Source: Tranzscheliella williamsii (lineage: Eukaryota; Basidiomycota; Ustilaginomycetes; Ustilaginales; Ustilaginaceae). Taken from it: a stretch of 64,000 nucleotides of DNA. A program made the translations under genes and the position numbers. Shown piece after piece: positions 19,031 to 27,407 of the stretch. Below the pieces are notes generated by a model. It was given only the letters and a program-made list of their open reading frames with translations. It ran no database searches and was not told where the DNA came from. The DNA lies in NCBI GenBank assembly GCA_023212725.1, contig JALBYF010000070.1:29276-93275 (forward strand), read 5' to 3'. Every line of letters starts with the position of its first letter. The stretch's first letter is position 1.

Positions 19031-19960
19031 ATGCCCACGGTCACGTTCATCAATGAAACGCAGGTGCCCCTCAACATCTGTCTGAAGCAGGTGTCTCCGC
19101 TGCACTATGCCAACAAGGTGCAGCCGGGCGGTGGACGCGCGGCCATGCACACGGGCAAGGTATGGTTCACCATCCAGGTCAGGGTGGACCGCGGCGATAA
19201 CGGGTACGACAAATTTCAGACGTATGCGCCGATTGCAGCCATAACAATCGGGGCGCTGTCGCTCGGGGCGGGTGCGGTCTACTTTGCCGGGGCGAGCGCC
19301 GCGGCGGGGGGTGCAGCTGCCGCGGTGTCGGCGGCTGCAGCGCGGCTCTCGGCGATGGCAGCAACACATACGCCTACAGTCCAGCGGCTGCTGCGGTACG
19401 CGAAAAAGGGACAAACTGCCGCAAAAATCGGGCAGGTGATAGGGATCGGCGGAGGCGCGTTTGCGGGCGCCAAGGACGCGCAGGGTAAGACAAAGCCGGT
19501 GGACGAGCAGCTGCGGGCGAAAGCGGCAGAGGCGTCCAAGACGGCGCTGCAGAAGCTGCTGCAGGGGAGCGTGCTGAGCTCGTCCGGCTGGTACATCGAC
19601 CGCAACCGGACGATCCGCATTGCGGGCGGGCCAAAGGCAACCATGACCGACGGCCTGCTGGTCATCGAGACCGACACCACTGTCCCCTTCCGGCTGGTCG
19701 ACGAGGCGGGCAGGACCGTCGCCGTCGGCAACCAGGACGGCGGTGACCCCGTCCCCGCGCTGGTCAGCAGCATCGTGGACCGTACCGAAGAAGCCGCCCG
19801 CCTCGGCCCGCTCAGGAACGCAATCACAACTGGCATCGGCTCCTCCCTCCTCACCGCCGCCGCCCCCAGCGCAGTGCCCGTCCTCAAGGCGCAGGCCAAG
19901 CAGCAGAAGAAAAAGGACGGCTTCTGGATGCGCGTGCTCAAGGGCGACGAAGGCTTCTAA
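19031..19960 (+). CDS. conserved protein of unknown function
   Basis: Single exon, 309 residues from MPTVTFINET. I do not recognise a characterised family. The first 60 residues look like a beta-rich domain (VTFINETQVPLNICLKQ, PLHYANKVQPGGG, GKVWFTIQVR). Residues 62-115 are hydrophobic and Gly/Ala-rich (AAITIGALSLGAGAVYFAGA), possibly membrane-embedded. A second beta-like part follows (SGWYIDRNRTIRIAGGP, LLVIETDTTVPFRLVDEAGR), and the tail is basic. No signal peptide. The in-frame stretch from 18920 is Pro/Cys-rich leader sequence overlapping the direct repeat, so I start at 19031. Composition matches neighbours, so it is probably a real cellular gene. Confidence 0.65.
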   Translation: MPTVTFINETQVPLNICLKQVSPLHYANKVQPGGGRAAMHTGKVWFTIQVRVDRGDNGYDKFQTYAPIAAITIGALSLGAGAVYFAGASAAAGGAAAAVSAAAARLSAMAATHTPTVQRLLRYAKKGQTAAKIGQVIGIGGGAFAGAKDAQGKTKPVDEQLRAKAAEASKTALQKLLQGSVLSSSGWYIDRNRTIRIAGGPKATMTDGLLVIETDTTVPFRLVDEAGRTVAVGNQDGGDPVPALVSSIVDRTEEAARLGPLRNAITTGIGSSLLTAAAPSAVPVLKAQAKQQKKKDGFWMRVLKGDEGF

Positions 19961-21839
19961 TTCCGCCCCGGCTCGTGCTTCTAATTCGCCCCCGACTCGT
20001 GCTTCTCGTCCTGCCCTGGCTCGTGCTCTCTCCCGGACATTCCATGCTGCCGTCTTGCCGTTACCATACCCTTTCCCGCGCCGTGCTCCTTGCAATCTTG
20101 TGTATACCCTTAGGGGTCGTGTGGTGTGCCTGGTAGGCTGTGGCAATCATCGGACGCGCAGCTCGACAACGGCGTATCGGAAGCGGGACGGTGTCGGACC
20201 CAAAATGAAGCGAGTAGGCGCGGAGATCAGCGCCGTGGTGCGCTGAGACAAGTCCGATGCGGACTGGGCTGGCGCCTCTACCTCTGGCTTCGCTTCGTCC
20301 AATGTCTCAGTAGCGTCTCAGAGCGCCACGCAGATCCGCGGCGGGGACCTAGAGCTGCATTAACGGGATCACTTTTAGGTGGACAGCTGTGGGGAGGGGT
20401 GGCGGTCAGGGAGGAGGGTGGAGACGAAGGATGGGCTGGACGAAGGGTCCGGGCGAGTGCGCTGCGGGTGTTGGACAAAGTGGTGGCAGCCGAGCAGCCG
20501 GAACTTGCACGCCTGGCAGGCGGGGATGGCGACGGTGTCGGGGTAGGTGCTGTGCACGATGCAGCCGGGAGTGGATCCGCTTGGCGACGCAAGTGACAGC
20601 AAGCTCCCGCTTCTTCGCCTGCCGAGCCCCTGGGCAGGAGCGTTTCGACGCCACCCTGCTCACGAGGACGTTTGACCGCTTCGTCAGCTCGGCCAAGGCC
20701 AGGATGAGACGGTTTGCACGCCGGCCGTAGGCTGCGTTCTCCTTCTTTATCCTGAAGGATTGTGCCAGCTTGGCGTAGACGCCCATGCACCGAAGGATTC
20801 GCAGTTGCTTTTGTTGTATAGACCGGCGGGCAAGAGCATGGGCTGTTCGGGCCGATCCTTGAGTTATCGGAGAAGCACGGCCAGCAATCATATGCCCGCT
20901 CATACGAGTAGAGTCAGGTCGGCTCTTGGAATTGTAATCAAGCGCAGGCCGTTCGATAGGCAGCGCTGGAGGTCGAGAAAAACCGTGGCGCAGAGCTTGG
21001 GATCGATTCGGAGGAGACAAAGGAACCATAGGATGTGGTGGCAGTACACAGATCGGGGTTGTTTGGAGGACTTGAGTAGGCGGTGCTTTAGCAAAAGCAG
21101 TCAAGACGGATGAGACACGAGGTGGTAGCTCACAGCAGACTTGTACGTGAGCAAGCAGACGGCAGCATTTAGAGTACGGCCGCCGAAGTACACCCTTGCC
21201 GCCTATTCTTCATAGACCAGCTCAGCACGCAGGCAGAACGAGCCGTAGCAAGTCAGTGACTGCGGCGTATCCAAGGAGGCACCTGCCCGCGCCCAGCGCG
21301 CAGGCTACCGCTGCGACGCGGACGGCCCATTCAAAAAGTCGTTCGTCCCTCGTTGCGGTGCCTTTCTTCTGGCAGCAATGCACTGCACCGCGCTGCCCTA
21401 CAGACGCCCACGTCAAGCGCCTCCATGCATTGTCTTGCAAACGAAGCCTTCCTTGTCTAGCGTGACACGGCTCCTAGTCGAACCGACTGGCGGTGCTGGG
21501 ACGCTGTGCACGCGCTACACTAGGGTCTTCGTTTCGGCCACTTGGCCATGGGTGCGTCTATGCTTGCCTCGGAACGACCAAAAGCACAATTCGCAGTGGT
21601 GCTCGTCGACGCATGATCGCGTGTACTATGATTACCTGTGGCGACGCAGCCAGTTCCACACTTAGGCGGGCAGCTCTGTCAAAAGCGGATTCTATTGGTA
21701 TTCTATACTGATGCGCTAGACAAATTAGGCTATTCTGTGAGTCTATGTGCAATTTATGCAGAGTCCTGAAGGAGGAGTCTGTATGCAGTCTATAAGACGC
21801 GAGGCAGGAGGGGCAGGGGGAGAGGGCAGAGAGGGGATA
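19961..21839. other. 1.9 kb without a defensible gene
   Basis: Frames are present on both strands but none has family features. The best is a minus-strand stretch (about 21104-20406, 232 codons, Arg/Pro/Ala-rich). An overlapping minus frame contains TYPDTVAIPACQACKFRLLG, a Cys-x2-Cys motif that looks more protein-like. These could be exons of a small gene I cannot assemble. Short GGCTCGTGCTTCT copies lie at 19970-20025. Confidence 0.35.
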
Positions 21840-23108
21840 TTACAGCTTGCCCTGCTGGTCCTCCTGACCGCCGTGGCTGGGCTGTTGCGCGGCCTGGATG
21901 GCCTTGAGGATGGCCTGGACGCCCTCGGGGGTGGAGGTGTCGGAGGGGGTCTGTCCGTTGCCGAGCTGGTGGATCTGCATGATGCAGGCGGGCAGGGAGA
22001 GCTGGGCGGGGAGGTCGGGGTGGAGCTCGTTGGCCTTCTCCTTCTGGCCGGAGATGAGCTGCTTGCAGAGGTCGTATTCGGGGCAGAGCGGACGGGCGAG
22101 GCCGACAATGTCGCACGACTTGTCCACCAGCGCCTTGTTCATCGCGGCCGCGGATCGGAAGCCGCCGGTGACAGCAAGCCGGGCCGAGGTCAGATGCGGG
22201 CGGATGCGGTCGGCAAACTCGATGAAGAACGACTCGCGCTTGATGGTGGACTCCTTCTTGTGTTCAAAGCCGGACGACTCGTAGGTGCCGCCGGAAAGCT
22301 CGATGAGCGCGACACCCGCCTGCTCGAGCCGCTTGGACATGATGAACGACTCCTCGGCATCAAAGCCGCCCTCGGCAAAGTCGGCCGAGTTGATCTTGAT
22401 CGAGATCATAAACTTGGGGTCAGAGACAGCGGCTCGGACACTGTCGATGATCTCGAACACGATGCGCGAGCGGCCGTCGAGGTCGCCGCCGTACTGATCC
22501 GTCCGCTTGTTGACCTTGGGGGAGAGGAACTGGGAAAGGAGGTAGCCGTGCGCCGAATGCATCTGCAAACCGTCGGCGCCCGCTTCGTACAGCACCTTGG
22601 CGGCAAAGCCAAAGCGGCGGACAATGTCGTGGATCTCGTCGACGGTGAGCGGGCGGGGCTTGCCAAAGGTCATGCCCATGGCGGGCGGGCACTGCACGTC
22701 GGACGACGAGACGGGCGTCTCAACCACCTCCTTCGAAGTCTGGCGGCCGGCGTGGGTGACCTGGGCGACGACGAGGGAGCCATGTGCCTTGGCGGCTGCG
22801 ATGACGGGCTTGTAGGCCTTGACATACTCGTCGTGCGACGCGATCTCGGGGTCAATGCAAGCGTTGCGCTTCGCCTCCGGGTAGCGCGCGTCGCAGGGGA
22901 TGTTTCCCAGCACAATCGTGCCGATCCCGCCCTCGCCCCACCGCTTGTAGAGCTCAATATACTCGGCGGTGGGCCAGCCACGCTTCTTGAAATCACTGTC
23001 GTCCCACGTGCAGAGCCGCTCCGTCATGGCGCTCTTCAGCGTCGGGTTGGGCGCCTGCACACCATTCGCAAACGTAACCGGCTTCTGCAGTGCTTCGATG
23101 TTCGACAT
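21840..23108 (-). CDS. second old yellow enzyme family oxidoreductase
   Basis: Single exon, 422 residues. FMN-dependent NAD(P)H oxidoreductase of the OYE superfamily. Marks: PNPTLKSAMTERLCTWDD near the N terminus, VVAQVTHAGRQTSKEV, ADGLQMHSAHGYLLSQFLSP (active-site His pair replaced by HSAH), NKRTDQYGGDLDGRSRI, LAVTGGF, and DIVGLARPLCPEYDL. It differs clearly from the enzyme at 3530 and belongs to another subclass seen in filamentous fungi. A TATA box lies 72 bp upstream. The frame runs 22 codons further upstream, but toward the TATA box, so I use the ATG at 23108. Substrate unknown. Confidence 0.88.
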   Translation of the reverse strand: MSNIEALQKPVTFANGVQAPNPTLKSAMTERLCTWDDSDFKKRGWPTAEYIELYKRWGEGGIGTIVLGNIPCDARYPEAKRNACIDPEIASHDEYVKAYKPVIAAAKAHGSLVVAQVTHAGRQTSKEVVETPVSSSDVQCPPAMGMTFGKPRPLTVDEIHDIVRRFGFAAKVLYEAGADGLQMHSAHGYLLSQFLSPKVNKRTDQYGGDLDGRSRIVFEIIDSVRAAVSDPKFMISIKINSADFAEGGFDAEESFIMSKRLEQAGVALIELSGGTYESSGFEHKKESTIKRESFFIEFADRIRPHLTSARLAVTGGFRSAAAMNKALVDKSCDIVGLARPLCPEYDLCKQLISGQKEKANELHPDLPAQLSLPACIMQIHQLGNGQTPSDTSTPEGVQAILKAIQAAQQPSHGGQEDQQGKL

Positions 23109-23770
23109 GATCAAAGACGTCAAATCAAAAATATGTAGGATGAGGTACCAAGCTAATCTGCGCCCACCGGACAAGTCCTTATATATCCAACCAAGCGAAG
23201 GCGGGCGAGGGGTGCGTCTGCTCCGCGATAGCCGTCGTCTGCAGCGGCATTGGAAGAAAGTGGCGAGGCCGGCTGGTTCTACATGAATCCATGCACGCTT
23301 GTCACTGCTGCCGGCTGATGTAAATACATAGCCGCGAGCCAGATCTGGTAATCGCGCTGCTGCACCCTACAATCGTGGTGGTTCAACCCGGCGTTCGAGC
23401 TTTCAAGGCAATTCAAAGGAGTGAGTCAACTTGGCCGGAAAGTCAAGTTCGAACTTGCGGCCATGAAATGTCTTTGTCAATCACAAATTAGTAGCTGGCG
23501 ATGACTGTAAAGCCGTCGCCGAATAGGAGTTCTAATATTGGGCGTCACTACAGCTAGTAGACGATGACGTTCGCATCGGTTACGGGATTTTGTCGCCGGT
23601 CGAGACGGAGGCCGCAGCCCGATGATGAAATCGTGGCCCGATCTCGCCATCGGGCTAAGAGCGATTCGCTCGCGGCTGCGCTTACGTCACGTGGTGGACG
23701 AGATGGTAACCTCGAGCAAGGGACTTGGTGGCCGGCATCTGAAAGCTAAGTTGGTGCCAAGTGTTTGCGG
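23109..23770. other. intergenic between second old yellow enzyme and GNAT
   Basis: Contains the promoter of the old yellow enzyme gene. Both flanking genes are on the minus strand. No gene seen in the remaining 550 bp. Confidence 0.5.
23180..23186 (-). promoter_or_regulatory. TATA box of the second old yellow enzyme gene
   Basis: ATATATA on the minus strand, about 72 bp before the ATG at 23108. Confidence 0.55.
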
Positions 23771-24595
23771 CTATGCGGCGGGTAGGCTGCCGTCGGGGGC
23801 ATTGGAGGGAAGCGGGTGGGGCGGGCCAGCGGAGGGGGGCTGGACGGTGTTGGAGAAGTCCTTGTAGATGATGTAGGCGTCGGTGAGCTCTTCTGTGCCG
23901 GCGGCGGTGCGGAGGGCGCCGGCCATGGGGAGGGTGCCGACGATGGTGAAGCCGAGGCGCTGCCAGATGCGGACGCTGGCGGTGTTGTTGACGTAGACCA
24001 GGTTGAAGACTGAGCCACGGTAGCCGGCTGTGGGTGCGTAGTGGAGAAAGGAGCGGCCGAGGAGCGAGCCGAGGCCGAGGCCGCGGTTGTGGGGGGGCAC
24101 GACAAAGCCGGCGTTGCAAAGATGCGAGGAGCGGCCGGGATAGTTGGGCTTGATGTAGTAGAAGCCGGCGACGGCGGTGTGGTAGTCAAGCGTGTCCAGC
24201 GGGGGGAGGAGGCCGACAGGGGCGGGCGAGCCGGCGGGGGTGGGATCGTCGGCGAGCGCTGCGGCGCGGACGAAGAAGCCGACCACCAGATCATACGCAA
24301 GAAAGTAGCCGTCAAACTCGGTCTGCGGCATGGGACCGCGCTGCGGGTAGGTAACCCCGCGCTCCAGCTCGCTATTGAAGACCGCGGCCAGATACGCCAT
24401 CAGCGCCGCAGGCGGTTTCAGCGCCGCCACCCCATCCCCCGCATACTCTGCCTGCGACACCCCGCCCGCATTGAACGCCACCGTCACCACGCCGCCCCGC
24501 GCCTCCGTTCGCACCCCCTCCGGCAGCGCATACACCCGCGGCGTCAACTCCCCCGCATTCGAGCCCGCCGGCCGTGGCACATGTCCATAAGCCAT
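23771..24595 (-). CDS. GNAT-family N-acetyltransferase
   Basis: Single exon, 274 residues from the first ATG (24595). The GNAT acetyl-CoA site is NAGFVVPPHNRGLGLGSLLGRSFLHYA (R/Q-x-x-G-x-G/A type) at about 184-210, followed by VFNLVYVNNTASVRIWQRLGFTIVGTLP, the classic N-x-x-S-x-R-x-x-x-x-x-G-F ending of the fold. The first 120 residues are family-specific, with TEFDGYFLAYDLVVGFFV before the core. Substrate (small molecule or protein) unknown. An upstream in-frame hydrophobic stretch has only a TTG start, so I exclude it. Confidence 0.85.
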   Translation of the reverse strand: MAYGHVPRPAGSNAGELTPRVYALPEGVRTEARGGVVTVAFNAGGVSQAEYAGDGVAALKPPAALMAYLAAVFNSELERGVTYPQRGPMPQTEFDGYFLAYDLVVGFFVRAAALADDPTPAGSPAPVGLLPPLDTLDYHTAVAGFYYIKPNYPGRSSHLCNAGFVVPPHNRGLGLGSLLGRSFLHYAPTAGYRGSVFNLVYVNNTASVRIWQRLGFTIVGTLPMAGALRTAAGTEELTDAYIIYKDFSNTVQPPSAGPPHPLPSNAPDGSLPAA

Positions 24596-25170
24596 CCTTC
24601 GACCAATCCGGCAAGCCAATAGCGAACCACAAAGTAACGAGGCCAACAGCAGCACGTGGAACAGTGACAAGCAAGTCCACCCGTTTACGCCAGCTTTATA
24701 TTCGTTCTCGCGGCGCCACGACCGCCAGAATGTATTGTGAATCTTTGAGCCTCATCGGTCTCTTGATCGGTGCTATCAGATACAACCTAACATCCTTCCT
24801 GTCCGCGCCTGCTGTTAAGAGTGGCGACAAGCATCAAGGGTTTGCGATACCGCCCAATTTACTTGCCAGAAGCTGATTACTGTCCCTACGTATAGATTAC
24901 GATGGCCGTCACGGGGGTCGTCCATAGCAACAGGCCGCACATAACGTTCGAGGAATCCCGAGGTTGACATGGGGATAGGCACAAATTTCGAAGGCGGACG
25001 TGGTGTAGGCATTCAGGCATATGGTATCATTACAAGTCGCGAAACAGGAAAACATCGTTCAGCGCGCCACAGTGAGTGGACAGAGGAGCGCGTCGTGTCG
25101 AGACGACAACCGGCGGAGCGCACCACACGGCGAGCCGGCCGGATGGGCGCTCCGAGAGCGGCGTGGCGTA
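24596..25170. other. intergenic, no gene seen
   Basis: 575 bp; promoter of the GNAT gene and 3' flank of PMP3. Nothing distinctive. Confidence 0.5.
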
Positions 25171-25641
25171 CTAATACTTGAAGATGATGTACAGGGCGTG
25201 GATGATACCCGGGAGGTAACCAAGGATGGTCAACAGGACATTGACTGAGATAGCATACAAAAACAGATCCAAGCGTCAGCGCAATGGCCTCACTGAGGAC
25301 GAAAGACGGCAAAAAGTACTCACTCCAAAAGTCGGCGCCGCAGCCTCGCTCCAGAAGGACACCCACGGGAGGGAGGAAGATGGCAAGCTAGCAGGAAGGC
25401 ACAGAAAGGTACAAAGAAATCCGGGAAGCGTGTCAGCAATCCGTTGATGTGGAAAAAGCCTTTTGTAACGCCGTCTACTTACGATCTGAGAATTGGCGGG
25501 GTGCGTTCATCGAGAGTGGATCCAGTAGAAGCCGATGAGGGGTAGATGGATGGTGTCAGAGACAGCGAACCCAAGCATCACGACCGACCCATTAGGACGG
25601 CAACTTACGATCTTGAAAATGTCAGAGCAAGTGAACGGCAT
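25171..25641 (-). CDS. PMP3: plasma-membrane proteolipid 3 (PMP3), four exons including a 3-nt exon
   Basis: Minus-strand exons 25609-25641, 25483-25485, 25324-25387 and 25171-25244 give 57 residues, the normal fungal length. PMP3 is a small two-span hydrophobic protein that affects plasma-membrane potential and salt tolerance. Segments: MPFTCSDIFKI, then I from the 3-nt exon, LAIFLPPVGVLLERGCGADFW, then INVLLTILGYLPGII and HALYIIFKY. Skipping the 3-nt exon leaves FKI-LAIF, one residue shorter than the family's KII-x-AI spacing. All three introns (123, 95 and 79 nt) have GTAAGT or GTGAGT donors and AG acceptors; introns 2 and 3 have CTGAC branch points. Reading through instead of splicing would break the frame. 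Confidence 0.88.
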
Positions 25642-25743
25642 GTTGGGCGATTATGTGATGGGCAGCGGCGGTCTGTTGCAGTGGTGGTATGAATGGATGG
25701 ATGGATGGAGATGTTCAGGGCAGGTTCGCTTGTACGAAGAGGG

Positions 25744-25750
25744 TATATAT
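25744..25750 (-). promoter_or_regulatory. TATA box of PMP3
   Basis: ATATATA on the minus strand about 103 bp upstream of the PMP3 ATG. Confidence 0.5.
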
Positions 25751-26411
25751 CTGCATCAGCCAGCGGGACGGAACGTGCGAGGGAAGCGAACGACTCAGGT
25801 CCGTCATAGTGCACCTTAGCTGCTAGGCAAGCTCGCCCTGATGAGCGCCGGCATGCCCACTCCGATTCGCGCAGCTGACTGGCATCATCCTGACGTGCAG
25901 GCACAGCCGCAGCCAACTCTACCTGGACTTTTAGCCCCCTCGGCCGGCAGCCAAGCTCACTCGGCACGTCCATACCGTCCATCCTTTTGTCGTTCGTCGA
26001 ACCTCAGCACCATGCAGCGTCTTGGCGGGCTGCACTAGCGCATACTGTACCTACAGTAGCTGGACGACACGGTTTGGTGGATGTAGTGCCGGCCGCAGCC
26101 TACTCTGAGTGGAAAGTGCGTGCCGAGCCATGGAATAGAACGCGTCATCATACAGTCCAAGCTAGCAATTATTCACTTTATGAGTGTGAATGCAGGCGCG
26201 GCTGGTTGCAGGCTATGCCTTCCGTGCGATTCCGTCCGCCGATTTCGGATCTCTCAAATCGGGACAAACCGAATGCCCGATGGATTCTCTATCTTTTCAT
26301 CAACTTAACATGTTGACTAGCCCTCGCCTCCGTGATGTCTGCTTCGTCGCCACCATCCTCCTTCCCTCTCGGCTCTGTCAACTCTGCCTGCAAAGTGTGT
26401 GCATCATCGAC
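25751..26411. other. intergenic between PMP3 and the next gene
   Basis: Divergent promoter region for PMP3 and the unknown gene at 26412. No gene seen. Confidence 0.5.
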
Positions 26412-27281
26412 ATGCTATCGGCTACCAGAACGGAGGGGCTGCGCGTTGCTTCGACGCCGTCACTGACCGGCACCGTACAGCAGATGCCCGAAGCGCCCGT
26501 GAACCCCTATCTGGCTACGCCGGAAACCGCCGCAAGGTTCATCGACGAGCCCGAAGACGCACGCCTCGACATCTACGCTTACTGTCTGGGAAGCGACGAG
26601 CCATGCACAGCAGCGCTGCGGTCTGCTTCGGCGATCCCTGCTCCCCTATATCCTCTCTGTCTTGTGCTTCGGTATCTCATCGTCAAGGAGCATGTCCGGC
26701 TCGGCGAGTCCACCAAGCGCTTTAACTGGTCTCTCAAACAGGTCTATGCCGCCGTCGCTGCGGGCTACAGAGCCTACCGTATCCATGAATACCTCAAGGC
26801 GAATACGAATGCCATTCAGCTGCCCGAACACCTCACCTACCCCGACTTTGCTACCGTCGAGCCAACCACCAAGGATATACATCTGCAGTCCAGCCTGCAG
26901 CTCACGCTCCAAGCAGCCTGGCACCTCGCCCAGGCCATGCTGCTTTGTCCGCAGCCTTTCTCCGCGCCGCCCAGTTCGCTCGTTCTAGGCTCCCTCTACC
27001 ACACCCTCGCCCAGAACGCGCAGACAAACACCGCACACACCATCGCTGCCTCTGCATCGCCCACCGAAAAGGCAATGCTCAACTGGATCCTCGACGGCAC
27101 AGAACAGTGGCTCGCAATCGACATCGAAGCATTGCGTAAGGCGAAACGTGAACGTAAAAAGGAAGAAAAGAAAAACCAGCCCTCGCCTCAACAGCACAAG
27201 GCGGTACAGCAGAGTGCAAACCAAGGCAGCTTTCGTCTGCTGCAGCTCGACACGCACAACGGCGACGAAGACGACGGGTAG
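26412..27281 (+). CDS. hypothetical protein with basic, charged tail
   Basis: Single exon, 289 residues from MLSATRTEG. I do not recognise the family. Residues 35-230 look globular and helical (ATPETAARFIDEPEDARLDI, LYPLCLVLRYLIVKEHVRLG, FNWSLKQVYAAVAAGYRAYR, LTLQAAWHLAQAMLLCP). The stretch after AIDIEALRKAKRERKKEEKK is highly charged, and the end is acidic. No signal peptide, no obvious catalytic motif. The reading frame continues upstream to 26190 but without family support, and an upstream exon cannot be excluded. Codon usage and GC match neighbours, so it is likely expressed. Confidence 0.6.
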   Translation: MLSATRTEGLRVASTPSLTGTVQQMPEAPVNPYLATPETAARFIDEPEDARLDIYAYCLGSDEPCTAALRSASAIPAPLYPLCLVLRYLIVKEHVRLGESTKRFNWSLKQVYAAVAAGYRAYRIHEYLKANTNAIQLPEHLTYPDFATVEPTTKDIHLQSSLQLTLQAAWHLAQAMLLCPQPFSAPPSSLVLGSLYHTLAQNAQTNTAHTIAASASPTEKAMLNWILDGTEQWLAIDIEALRKAKRERKKEEKKNQPSPQQHKAVQQSANQGSFRLLQLDTHNGDEDDG

Positions 27282-27407
27282 GACGATGACCATGACAAGT
27301 GGAAGAATGAAAGAAACCGGGGTTCAATGGCTGCTTTTGGCACGTGCTCTACCAAAGCCTAGACGCGCTGTGCATCGTAGTCACCTCCGATGCATGGTCG
27401 CAACTAG

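Noticed and set aside
21747..23138. 463-codon plus-strand frame
   Set aside because: Antisense of the second old yellow enzyme; Gly/Val/Arg/Asp-rich shadow without motifs.
24596..24670. hydrophobic N-terminal extension of the GNAT protein (signal-anchor-like)
   Set aside because: The only upstream start is TTG; the first ATG is at 24595.
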